Source: Pseudomonas wadenswilerensis (lineage in GTDB: Bacteria > Pseudomonadota > Gammaproteobacteria > Pseudomonadales > Pseudomonadaceae). Taken from it: a DNA stretch of 64,000 nucleotides. The notes beneath the pieces were generated by a model, which ran no database searches, was not told the origin of the DNA, and was given only the letters and a program-made list of their open reading frames with translations. The stretch covers positions 372,001-436,000 of the forward strand of contig NZ_UIDD01000006.1 in NCBI RefSeq assembly GCF_900497695.1, in the 5' to 3' direction. The position numbers were made by a program, and so were the translations under genes. Positions 28,828 to 36,768 of this stretch are shown here, one piece after another; positions within the stretch are counted from its first letter, which is position 1, and each line of letters opens with the position of its first letter.

Positions 28828-29669
28828 TCAACGAACTGAGTGAGCAATTTGGTGTTTTCGACTGCTGTCGCGTCCTTGGAGTTCGGCGCAGCAGTTTCTA
28901 CGCATGGCGAAAACGCCAGGGACGAAAGGATCCGGTCAGAGAGGATCTGCGTTCAACGATGGCCAGCCTTTTCAAGGCCTCTCGTAGCTCTGCTGGGTCG
29001 CGAACGCTGGTTCGGGAATTGCGTCGTGCTGGCCATAAAGCCGGGCGATACAAGGTACGTATGCTGATGAAGGAAGCCGGTCTGCAATGCAAGCAACGCA
29101 GGCCGCATCGTTACCGATCATCGGGCACAGAAGCATTGATCGCGAGTAACCAGCTCAAGCGAAACTTCAACGTCTCGACGGTCAACCAGGTGTGGTGCGG
29201 CGATGTCACCTACATCCAGGTAGGCAAGCGTTGGCTGTACTTGGCGGCTGTGATCGACTTGTATGCTCGCCGAGTGGTGGGCTGGGCTTTCTCAATGATC
29301 GCCGATGCCCGGCTTGCCTGCGAGGCGCTACGAATGGCGGCCGAATCTAGAGGTAGACCGGCTGGAGTGATGTTCCACTCGGATCAGGGCTGTCAGTACA
29401 CCAGCCATAAATTCAGGGCTGCTCTTGAGGAGTACGGTCTGGAACAGAGCATGAGTCACCGAGGCCAGTGCTGGGATAACGCCGTCATGGAGCGCTTCTT
29501 CGGTGCATTGAAGTCTGAGTGGATGCCAGCAGAAGGTTACGAAACCGAAGCGCAAGCACAGTTAGACATCCAGGCTTATCTGATGCGTTACAACCTTAAG
29601 CGTCTCCACAGCTACAACGGCTATGAAACCCCGGTAGCCATGGAGAAAAAGCTCAAGGTTGCGGCATGA
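28824..29669 (+). CDS. IS3-family transposase OrfB (rve integrase core)
   Basis: A 281-residue catalytic half of the transposase. The DDE triad is readable: Asp in CGDVTYI, Asp in HSDQGCQYTS and Glu in WDNAVMERFFG. The N-terminus has the HTH_21-like segment typical of IS3 OrfB. A TTG at 28824 is the only nearby independent start, so most product probably arises by the -1 frameshift from orfA. It is intact, with no internal stop. Confidence 0.95.
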   Translation: MINELSEQFGVFDCCRVLGVRRSSFYAWRKRQGRKDPVREDLRSTMASLFKASRSSAGSRTLVRELRRAGHKAGRYKVRMLMKEAGLQCKQRRPHRYRSSGTEALIASNQLKRNFNVSTVNQVWCGDVTYIQVGKRWLYLAAVIDLYARRVVGWAFSMIADARLACEALRMAAESRGRPAGVMFHSDQGCQYTSHKFRAALEEYGLEQSMSHRGQCWDNAVMERFFGALKSEWMPAEGYETEAQAQLDIQAYLMRYNLKRLHSYNGYETPVAMEKKLKVAA

Positions 29670-29782
29670 ACCTAAACCGGTGTCCAAAATCTGTTGACCA
29701 GTTCAGTCCCGCTCCTGCGTCAGCATGGCTTCGCCAACATCTGCTTTCGCAGATACGCCAGTGCAGGCGCCGCCCGTAACTT

Positions 29783-30050
29783 CGCGACTTCAGGAGGCTG
29801 AGCGTAGGTGTCTGGAGGGGGCGGGTGCGTAGCACCCTTCGGCCCAGGCCGAAGTCGCGAGACGTAGACTTGGCGTAGCAAGTCGTAGGCCGCGATGCCC
29901 CTGGAAGGCACCGTAGCGAAGGAACCCGGAGCGCAGCGTAGGGCCGTATGCTGGAGCGAGCGGTTTTGGTTCCTCTTGCCAAGACAAAAGGGACCCGCCG
30001 TAAGGGCGGAAGGGGCCGGTAGCGGCGCCACATCGAATGGATAAGCCCAC
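29783..30050 (-). repeat. Extragenic repeat element, copy 2 (inverted)
   Basis: This is the inverted partner of copy 1 at 28083-28352. With the IS removed, the two copies face each other across a spacer of about 180 bp and could form a large cruciform or hairpin. The stretch 29670-30198 holds no convincing gene; besides this repeat it contains a pentanucleotide tract and the fpvA terminator. Confidence 0.85.
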
Positions 30051-30065
30051 AGCCGTAGCCTCAAC

Positions 30066-30120
30066 AACCCAACCCAACCCAACCCAACCCAACCCAACCC
30101 AACCCAACCCAACCCAACCC
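30066..30120 (+). repeat. Microsatellite (AACCC)x11
   Basis: Eleven perfect tandem AACCC units lie immediately outside repeat copy 2. Strand composition is extreme (no G on +). It is likely polymorphic by slippage and is useful as a strain marker. Confidence 0.95.
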
Positions 30121-30155
30121 AAGGATCATAGCCCCCGGCAACCCGTGAAGAACCC

Positions 30156-30186
30156 AAAAAAAAGCCCCCTGTACAGGGGGCTTTTG
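30156..30186 (-). terminator. Bidirectional terminator between fpvA and the repeat region
   Basis: A 20-bp perfect palindrome (AGCCCCCTGT/ACAGGGGGCT, 30163-30182) has eight A on its left, which is the T-run for minus-strand fpvA transcripts, and TTTTG on its right. Confidence 0.9.
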
Positions 30187-30198
30187 TCTGTCAGGACT

Positions 30199-32658
30199 TC
30201 ACCACTTGTAGCTGACTTCGGCGACGACCGAACGGCCTTCACCCATGTTGCACGCCAGCGAGAAGAAGCACGAGGCGACATAGTACTTATCGGTCAGGTT
30301 GTTGACGTTGACGCTGGCCTGGGCCCCGCGCAGGCTCGGGTCGAGCTTGCCCAGGTCGTAACGCACGGCGGCGTCATACAAGGTGTAGGAGGGCACCTTG
30401 AAGGTGTTCATGGCATCGCCGTAGGTGGAACCGGTGTACCGGGCGCCGACACCGATGCTCAGGCCTTGCAGCGGATCGAAGGGGAAGCTGTAGTCGGCCC
30501 AGACCGAGGCCAGCTTGGCCGGCACTTTGAACGGCTGCTTGCCTTCGTTGCCGCTGTTGCTCTTGGTCACTTCCACGTCGCTGTAGGAGAACGAGCCGGT
30601 GAGCTTGAGGTCCTCGGCGACGGTGGTGATGGCTTCGAACTCGACACCTTTGGAACGCACTTCGCCGGTCTGGATGCTGTAGCCGATGAACTCGGCGTCC
30701 GGCGTCAGGGCATTCTGTTTGGTCAGGTCGTACACCGACAAGGTCAGCTGCGTCTCGGTGCCCGGTGGCTGGTAACGAATGCCCGCTTCGTACTGCTTGC
30801 CGGTTTCCGGTTCGAAGGTCTTGCTGCCGCGTTGCGGCGCTCCGGTACCGGCGATCGGGTTGAACGATTCGGAATAGCTCACATAGGGGGCGAAACCGTT
30901 GTCGAACAGGTACACCAGGCCGGCGCGGCCGGTGAAGGCATCCCAGTCCTGGTCAGCAGTTTCGACGTCGGTGAAGCGGTCTTCGGTGCGGTTGCGTGCG
31001 TAGTCCTGGCGACCGCCGAGGGTCAGCACCCAGCGATCCCATTTCATCTGGTCCTGGAAGTAGTAACCGACCTGGGTATTGCGCTGCACGGTATTGACCC
31101 AGGCGGTGTAGACCGAGGTGTCGACCGGGGCACCGTAGCTGGGATCGAACACGTTGATCGGCGTCGCGCGTCCCCAGCGTTCGTTACGGATCGACTTGCT
31201 CCAGCTGTAGTCCACGCCCATCAGGGTGGTGTGCGCGATCGGGCCGGTGTCGAAGCGTGCCTGCAGCTGGTTGTCGACCGTGAACAGATCGCCATAGGCA
31301 TGGCGGATCTGGTAGTCGCGGTTTACCGAAGCGTTGGGTACGCCGTCGGGGCCGGTGACCAGCCCGCTGACCCGGGCCAGGTAGTTTTCCTGGTTGTCGA
31401 AGGTACTCCAGCGCAGGTTCTGGCGGACCGTCCAGGTGTCGTTGAACTCGTGGCTGAACTCGTAGCCCAGCGAGGTGCTTTCGACTTCTTCGGTGTCAAA
31501 GCCGGGTTCACCGATGAAGCGATCCATGGGCACCTTGCCGTACGGGCTGCTGCCGTTGACGGCGGCCCAGGGAATGGTGGTCGGGGCCAGGGCCTTGTTC
31601 TTCTGGTAGGCCGTGAGCACGGTCAGGCTGGTCTGCTCGTTCGGCCGCCAGGTCAGGCTCGGCGCCACGTAGGCACGGTCGTCGTCGGTATGGTCGTAGA
31701 CGCCATCGGCTTCGCGGCCAAGGCCGACCAGGCGATACGACAGGGTCTTGTCTTCGTTGAGCGGGCCGCTGATGTCAAAGTTGGCCTGGCGACGATGACC
31801 GCTACCGCCGGAAATGGCGACTTCGCCACGCTCATAGTCGGTCGGGCGCTTGGAGATCGAGTTGACCATGCCGCCGGGCTCGTTCTGCCCGAAGAGGATC
31901 GAGGTCGGGCCCTTGAGTACCTCGACCCGCTCCATGCCGTAGGGCTCTTCGCCGATCATGCCGAAGAAACCCAGGGGGCGCAGGCGCAAGCCATCGCGGT
32001 AGGTGAACGAGATGGCATAGCCGCGCAGGAAAATGTTGTCGGCTGCGTTGCTCGCACCACCGGAGTCGGCACGCACGCCGGAGGTGTAGCTCAGGGCCTG
32101 GGACAGGCGCTGGGCACCGAGGTCGTCCATGCGCTCGCGGGTAATGACCGAGATGGCCTGCGGGTTTTCCAGGATCGGCGTATCGGTCTTGGTGCCGGTC
32201 AGGGTGCGGCGGGCGATATAGCCGGGAGTTTCACCGTAGGGTGAGTCGGAGACCAGGGTCGAGGAGATGACACTGGCATCCAGGTTCAGCGCGCCATCGT
32301 CGGTCTTGGCCAGCAGGGTCAGGGTGTTGCCATCGAGGGAGTAGCGCAGCGACGTGCCGTTGAACAGTTGCTGGACTGCCTGGGCCACGCTCAAGCGCCC
32401 CTGTACCCCCTGGGTACGCAGGCCCTGGACCGAATCAGGGCTGTAGAGCACCTGCAGGTTGGTCTGTTCGGCCAGTTGGTTGAGCGCTGCCGTCATCGAC
32501 TGGGCAGCAATGTTGAAATCGTATTGCTGGGTCTGCGCCTGAGCTTGTACCGGTGCAGCGACGGTCATCCCCAGGACCACTGCGGCAACCGGCGCCTTGA
32601 GGTAATGCCTCAGCAGCAAGGCGTGGGTGAGGGGTGTAAGTGAATGGCGAACCTGCAC
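30199..32658 (-). CDS. fpvA: TonB-dependent ferripyoverdine receptor with signalling domain
   Basis: An 819-residue outer-membrane receptor. I chose GTG 32658 (MQVRHSLTPL...) because GGGAG lies 8 nt upstream and a signal peptide follows (Ala-rich, cleavage near VQAQAQ). An STN/secretin-type N-terminal signalling domain (YDFNIAAQSMTAALNQLAEQ) follows, then the plug (ENPQAISVITRERMDDLGAQ, EVLKGPTSILFGQNEPGG) and a 22-strand barrel ending in aromatic VSYKW. It imports ferric pyoverdine with TonB and, through its signalling domain, should relieve an FpvR-type anti-sigma factor. The length matches P. aeruginosa FpvA (about 815). It is the last gene of the minus-strand series, 112 bp after pvdE. 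I find no exact PvdS box directly upstream. Confidence 0.95.
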   Translation of the reverse strand: MQVRHSLTPLTHALLLRHYLKAPVAAVVLGMTVAAPVQAQAQTQQYDFNIAAQSMTAALNQLAEQTNLQVLYSPDSVQGLRTQGVQGRLSVAQAVQQLFNGTSLRYSLDGNTLTLLAKTDDGALNLDASVISSTLVSDSPYGETPGYIARRTLTGTKTDTPILENPQAISVITRERMDDLGAQRLSQALSYTSGVRADSGGASNAADNIFLRGYAISFTYRDGLRLRPLGFFGMIGEEPYGMERVEVLKGPTSILFGQNEPGGMVNSISKRPTDYERGEVAISGGSGHRRQANFDISGPLNEDKTLSYRLVGLGREADGVYDHTDDDRAYVAPSLTWRPNEQTSLTVLTAYQKNKALAPTTIPWAAVNGSSPYGKVPMDRFIGEPGFDTEEVESTSLGYEFSHEFNDTWTVRQNLRWSTFDNQENYLARVSGLVTGPDGVPNASVNRDYQIRHAYGDLFTVDNQLQARFDTGPIAHTTLMGVDYSWSKSIRNERWGRATPINVFDPSYGAPVDTSVYTAWVNTVQRNTQVGYYFQDQMKWDRWVLTLGGRQDYARNRTEDRFTDVETADQDWDAFTGRAGLVYLFDNGFAPYVSYSESFNPIAGTGAPQRGSKTFEPETGKQYEAGIRYQPPGTETQLTLSVYDLTKQNALTPDAEFIGYSIQTGEVRSKGVEFEAITTVAEDLKLTGSFSYSDVEVTKSNSGNEGKQPFKVPAKLASVWADYSFPFDPLQGLSIGVGARYTGSTYGDAMNTFKVPSYTLYDAAVRYDLGKLDPSLRGAQASVNVNNLTDKYYVASCFFSLACNMGEGRSVVAEVSYKW

Positions 32659-32719
32659 GAATGAATGCTCCCAAGGTGGCAAGTGGTAATAATTTTTATT
32701 AACTTTCAATGAAACGCAC

Positions 32720-32767
32720 GAGCGGGGCAAAACCGTACAAATATTTTTCCGGGAGTTTGCCCCGCTC
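32720..32767. promoter_or_regulatory. Long inverted repeat in pvdE-fpvA gap
   Basis: GAGCGGGGCAAA at 32720-32731 is matched by its exact complement at 32756-32767 across a 24-nt AT-rich loop. It starts 3 bp after the pvdE stop and 61 bp before the fpvA start. It could attenuate pvdE read-through, stabilise a processed mRNA end or be a regulator site. No T-run follows, so a simple terminator is unlikely. Confidence 0.6.
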
Positions 32768-32770
32768 CGG

Positions 32771-34420
32771 TCAGACGGGTTCGAGCGCCGTGCTGACGTG
32801 GCCGCGTTCCATGCGCACCAGTTGGTCGGCAACGCCGAAATAGCGATCGTCGTGGGAGATGACGATGATGGTTTTACCCAGACGCTTGAGGTCGGGCAGC
32901 AGCTCGGTATAGAAGATGCGGCGGAAGGTCGGGTCCTGGTCGGCGGCCCATTCGTCGAACACCAGGACGGGCCGCCCCTCCAGCCAGGCATTGAGCAGGG
33001 CCAGGCGCTTGCGTTGTCCGGTGGACAGGTCGGTGGTGCTGAAGGCGCCATTGTGGATACTGACCTTGTGGGCAATTTCAAGCCGCTGAAGGTACTTGTC
33101 GGCATCCTTGGGGACGCTCTGCGTGCCCTCGACCAGCTCGTCGAACAGGTAGTAGTCGGCGAAGATGGTCGTGAACAACTGGCGGTAGTCATCCCGGGTT
33201 GCCGCCACCACGGCCTCGCCGTTGACCGCGATATGCCCTTGTTGCGGTTCGTACAAGCCCAGCAGCAGCTTGATCAGGGTTGTCTTGCCGCAGCCGTTTT
33301 CGCCGACGATGAACACGATCTCCCCGGGTGCCAACTGCAGGTTTACCGGGCCGACACTGAACGGTTCGACGCCAGGGCTGGCGGGGTAGGTGTAACGCAC
33401 ATCGACCAGTTCCAGGCTGTGCAGCGTCGTTGCGGCAGGTGCTGCAGCATCGAGCAGCAGGTGCGGCTCGGGCGACGAGAACTGCTCGGACAGCTCGGCG
33501 ATGCGCCTGAAGGCAATCTGTGCGCGGCTGACAATCGGCAGGGTGGTGATCAAGTGTTCCAGCGGGCCTTTCATGTACAGCAATACCAGCACGAAACCGC
33601 TCATCACCGTCTTGTCGTTGCTCGGCCAGAGGGATTGCAGCGTCAGCGCCAGGCCGATCACGACAAAGAACAGCATCGAGCCAAGGCTCTTGGCGATGAC
33701 AAAGGTGTTGATCGAACGCACCTGGGTATTGCAGATGCTGTCAGCGGTGCGACGAATGCCATCGATCAGCATGCGTTGGCGCCGGGGGCGGTGCATGCGC
33801 AGTTCCTTGGCGCCCTCGGCAACCGCATGATAATGCTTCTGCAACTGGTCCTCGGCTTCGCGCGCCGCCACGAAGCCACGGATGCCGCGTGCCCGGGCCA
33901 CGTACTGGATGGCCGTGCCCAGGCCGATGGCAACCAGGATCAGCAGGAACATCGGCAGCGACAGCCAGGCCAGATAGCCCAGGCAACCCAGGGTTACCGT
34001 CAGGGAAATGGCCAGCGGGGCAAAGGCATAGGCAAAATCGCTGACAGTGTCGACGTCATGAGTCAGCACCGGGATCAGGCGGTGGCTGCGGTAGCGCTCA
34101 ATTTGCTCGATGGGCGCCGACAAGACCTTCTCACCGAGGTTCTTGCGCAGCGCGGCAATGACATGCTGACCGACATAGTTGGTGCCGATGTCCGAACAGA
34201 TACTACTCAGCAACGCCACCACGCAGAGTCCGCAAAAAGCCAGCACCACGCCCTGGCTGAGGCCGTTCTCGGCGTGCAGGCCATTGTTGATGGTCGCCAG
34301 CAGGGCCGTGACCGACAGGCCGCCGAGCATTCCCAGCAAGGTGGCAAGGCCAACGGTCGGCCAGAATGGCTTGAGCAGGGCAAAGAGTTGGCGGATCGCG
34401 CCGGGTGGGTGATTGCTCAT
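32771..34420 (-). CDS. pvdE: Pyoverdine precursor ABC exporter
   Basis: A 549-residue half-transporter with transmembrane and ATPase domains fused (cyclic-peptide-exporter type). Six hydrophobic segments occupy about residues 1-330 (for example VGLATLLGMLGGLSVTALLA). The ATPase follows with Walker A GENGCGKTT, signature LSTGQRKRLAL and Walker B VLVFDEWAADQDP. It moves the acylated ferribactin precursor from cytoplasm to periplasm, where PvdM, PvdN, PvdO and others finish it. The start ATG 34420 is 15 bp after the pvdA stop, so pvdA-pvdE form an operon. Confidence 0.96.
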   Translation of the reverse strand: MSNHPPGAIRQLFALLKPFWPTVGLATLLGMLGGLSVTALLATINNGLHAENGLSQGVVLAFCGLCVVALLSSICSDIGTNYVGQHVIAALRKNLGEKVLSAPIEQIERYRSHRLIPVLTHDVDTVSDFAYAFAPLAISLTVTLGCLGYLAWLSLPMFLLILVAIGLGTAIQYVARARGIRGFVAAREAEDQLQKHYHAVAEGAKELRMHRPRRQRMLIDGIRRTADSICNTQVRSINTFVIAKSLGSMLFFVVIGLALTLQSLWPSNDKTVMSGFVLVLLYMKGPLEHLITTLPIVSRAQIAFRRIAELSEQFSSPEPHLLLDAAAPAATTLHSLELVDVRYTYPASPGVEPFSVGPVNLQLAPGEIVFIVGENGCGKTTLIKLLLGLYEPQQGHIAVNGEAVVAATRDDYRQLFTTIFADYYLFDELVEGTQSVPKDADKYLQRLEIAHKVSIHNGAFSTTDLSTGQRKRLALLNAWLEGRPVLVFDEWAADQDPTFRRIFYTELLPDLKRLGKTIIVISHDDRYFGVADQLVRMERGHVSTALEPV

Positions 34421-34435
34421 GACGCGGTTCCTGTT

Positions 34436-35779
34436 TCAGGCGCGGGAGAGGGCGACGATGTCGGCCTGCAGGGGGACGGGCTGCGCTTTGTGCGCCAGGC
34501 TGTGATACAGCGACTGGCCGATTTCCGCTGCACGGGCAGGCAGCACCGAAAGCAAGGTATCGCTCAAGCCATGGGACGCTTCGCAGAAACCCTGCAGGTA
34601 GACCGCCGCCTGCAGGTCGGGGCTGGCCAGGGCGCGATAGTCGCGATCGACGCTGAAGTCCTCCAGGTAACCTTGCAGTGGCGCCAACAGTTCGCGATGA
34701 GAGCGGCGCTCGTAGCCGGTCGCCAGGATCACTGCGTCATAGCGGTGGGTCTGTTGCTGGTGGGTGGCCAGGTCCTGCAGGGTCAGCTCGATGCCCTCGG
34801 CGGTGGCGGTGGCGCATTCAACCTGGCGTCGGCACAGCACGGCATGGCGGAACTGGTGCGCGACTTTCTGCCGGTAGAGGATGCCGTAGATGCGCTCGAG
34901 CAGATCGACATCGACCACCGAATAGTTGGTGTTGTGATACTCGTCGATGAGTTTCTTGCGCTCGGGATGGCTCTGGTTGAACACCAGGTCGGTGTACATC
35001 GGCGCGAAGATCTCGTTGACGAACGGACTGTCGTCGGCCGGCTTGAGGGCCGAGGCGCGCACGATCATATCGACCTTGACCGACGGGTAGCTGTCATTGA
35101 GGTCGATGAAGGCTTCGGCGGCGCTTTGTCCCGAACCGATGATGGCGATGCGCATCGGCTTGCCCTGGGCGCAGGGCAGTGCCTCAAGGCTGCTCAGGTA
35201 GCGCGAATGGTGAAACACCCGCGGGTCATCCTTGAACGCGGTGAAGGTTGCCGGCACCTTCGGCGTACCGCCGGTGCCGACCACCACGGCGTGCGCCAGG
35301 CGGCTGTGTTCGTGGCCGTGGGCATCGCGGGAAATCACGTTCAGGTGTTGCACCTTGCCGGCCTCCAGCACCGGTTCGATCCGCGCCACTTCCTCGCCGT
35401 ACTGCGCCTGGTTGGCAAAGTGCTCGGCGGCCCAGCGCAAGTAGTCGTTGTACTCCAGGCGGCAAGGATAGAAGGTGCCCAGGTTGATGAAATCGACCAG
35501 GCGCTGCTTCTGGTGCAGGTAATTGACGAAGCTGTAGGGGCTGGTGGGGTTGCGCAGCGACACCAGGTCCTTGAGGAAAGAGATCTGCAGTTCGCTCTGG
35601 GTCGCCAGGGTATTGCCGTGCCAGCGGTAATCGACCTGTTTGTCGATGAACAGCGCATCGAGGGCGTAGCCATTGGTCTCGGCGAGCTCTTCCAGGGCAA
35701 TGGCCAGGGCCAGGTTGGAAGGGCCGAAGCCCACGCCGATGAGGTCGTGGACCTTCTTGGAGGTAAGGGTCTGGCTCAT
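34436..35779 (-). CDS. pvdA: L-ornithine N5-monooxygenase
   Basis: A 447-residue FAD/NADPH enzyme that makes N5-hydroxyornithine for the hydroxamate ligands. The FAD site is GVGFGPSNLALAIALEE near residue 15, the NADPH site GSGQSAAEAF near 217, and the ATGYERR motif is near 355. ATG 35779 is chosen over the longer frame because the protein then starts at the family position and AAGGAA lies upstream. An exact PvdS box lies 76-99 bp upstream. It occupies the place that pvdF has in P. aeruginosa; with no formyltransferase nearby, cyclo- rather than formyl-hydroxyornithine is the simplest product. Confidence 0.96.
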   Translation of the reverse strand: MSQTLTSKKVHDLIGVGFGPSNLALAIALEELAETNGYALDALFIDKQVDYRWHGNTLATQSELQISFLKDLVSLRNPTSPYSFVNYLHQKQRLVDFINLGTFYPCRLEYNDYLRWAAEHFANQAQYGEEVARIEPVLEAGKVQHLNVISRDAHGHEHSRLAHAVVVGTGGTPKVPATFTAFKDDPRVFHHSRYLSSLEALPCAQGKPMRIAIIGSGQSAAEAFIDLNDSYPSVKVDMIVRASALKPADDSPFVNEIFAPMYTDLVFNQSHPERKKLIDEYHNTNYSVVDVDLLERIYGILYRQKVAHQFRHAVLCRRQVECATATAEGIELTLQDLATHQQQTHRYDAVILATGYERRSHRELLAPLQGYLEDFSVDRDYRALASPDLQAAVYLQGFCEASHGLSDTLLSVLPARAAEIGQSLYHSLAHKAQPVPLQADIVALSRA

Positions 35780-35854
35780 GCTGTGATTCCTTGAAGTGTC
35801 GAGGCGGGCGCATCGAGGAGGCGGCCCCAGGGCCTGCGGGAGTACATCGATAGG

Positions 35855-35878
35855 ACGAGCAGGGCGGGGCACAATTTA
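35855..35878 (-). promoter_or_regulatory. PvdS (iron-starvation) box upstream of pvdA
   Basis: On the minus strand this reads TAAAT, 16 bases, CGT, the exact consensus for the ECF sigma factor PvdS. It lies between the pvdO stop and the pvdA start, so pvdA-pvdE have their own iron-regulated promoter. Confidence 0.88.
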
Positions 35879-35892
35879 GCCAGCGCGGCGGC

Positions 35893-36756
35893 TTAGAGTT
35901 CGCGTACCAGGCGTACCCCGATCCAGTCGCCACGGTTGTCCGGGACACTGGCGTTACGGTTCCCCGAGCGCGAGAAAATCGGCGCCTCACCCCAGTCGTT
36001 GCCGCGGATCACCACCACCTTGCACTCGGCTTGTTGCCAGGCGCTGCCGTCATTCGGGGCGCCTTCGTAGCTGTCGTGATAACAGTCGGCGACCCACTCG
36101 TAGACGTTGCCGTGCATGTCATACACACCCAACGCATTGGCCGGGTAACTGCCCACTGGCGAGCTGAAACTGAAGCCATCCTTGGGCCCGTACACGTTGG
36201 CGTTACGGCTGATCTGGTAGTCGCCATCCGGGTCCAGCTCGAACGGGAACGGCCCGCTGCTGCCGGCGCGGGCGGCGTACTCGCGCTCGGCTTCGCTGAT
36301 CATCCGGTAGTGCTTGCCGGTCTTTTTCGTCAGCCAGTCGGCATAGGCCTGGACGTCGTGGTAGCTCATGCACACCGCCGGTTGCCGCGGGCCTTGTTGA
36401 TAGCGCGGCTTGCTGGCCTTGCACTCGCGACCCGGACGGCTGTCGCCGTCGGCGATCTTGACGCCGGACTCGCGCAGGTAGGCGTCCCATTCACCGGCCG
36501 TGACCTGGTAGCGGCTGATGGCGAACGGCTTGGCGAAGGTCACGCGGTGTTGCGGGCCTTCATCGGCCTGGCGGCCGGGTTCGTTTTCCGGGGTGCCCAT
36601 GGTGAAGCTGCCGGCCGGCAGTACGAGCATTTCCGGGCAGCTACTTTTGCAATCGCGAAACACCTTGCCGGGCTGCTGCGTCTCGGCGGCGTGTGCGGTA
36701 GCGATGCTGGCCACCAGGGCGAGCAGGGACAACGGGAAGCGCAGGGATGAGGACAT
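35893..36756 (-). CDS. pvdO: Pyoverdine maturation protein, FGE-sulfatase-like
   Basis: A 287-residue periplasmic protein of the formylglycine-generating-enzyme-like (SUMF1) fold. A Sec signal peptide (SLLALVASIATAHA) is followed by LPAGSFTMGTPENEPGRQADEGP near residue 45 and the family core YDMHGNVYEWVADCY and GNDWGEAP. In fluorescent pseudomonads PvdO is required for the last oxidation of dihydropyoverdine to the mature chromophore. It is third in the pvdM-pvdN-pvdO operon, 12 bp after pvdN. Confidence 0.95.
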   Translation of the reverse strand: MSSSLRFPLSLLALVASIATAHAAETQQPGKVFRDCKSSCPEMLVLPAGSFTMGTPENEPGRQADEGPQHRVTFAKPFAISRYQVTAGEWDAYLRESGVKIADGDSRPGRECKASKPRYQQGPRQPAVCMSYHDVQAYADWLTKKTGKHYRMISEAEREYAARAGSSGPFPFELDPDGDYQISRNANVYGPKDGFSFSSPVGSYPANALGVYDMHGNVYEWVADCYHDSYEGAPNDGSAWQQAECKVVVIRGNDWGEAPIFSRSGNRNASVPDNRGDWIGVRLVREL

Positions 36757-36768
36757 GGGAGAGCCTTT

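Larger units (their letters stand above)
28456..29705 (+). mobile_element. Complete IS3-family insertion sequence (1250 bp)
   Basis: Imperfect 27-bp terminal inverted repeats lie at 28456-28482 and 29679-29705. Both read TGAACTGG, seven variable bases, then ATTTTGGACACC. A 3-bp target duplication, GTC, flanks the element at 28453-28455 and 29706-29708, as expected for IS3. It carries orfA and orfB with a frameshift signal, all intact, so it looks recent and potentially active. It is inserted between two inverted extragenic repeats in the gap between the NRPS/hydrolase genes and fpvA. Confidence 0.95.

Noticed and set aside
30066..30120. (AACCC)n as telomere-like sequence or replicon end
   Set aside because: It is internal, flanked by normal chromosomal genes on both sides; a simple slippage microsatellite explains it.
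30037..32244. 735-codon + strand ORF opposite fpvA
   Set aside because: Antisense shadow of the receptor gene; no recognisable domain and the start lies in the repeat.
32659..32770. PvdS box for fpvA
   Set aside because: No TAAAT with CGT at 16-17 bp is present; near-matches have wrong spacing. fpvA may depend on FpvI-type recognition or read-through.
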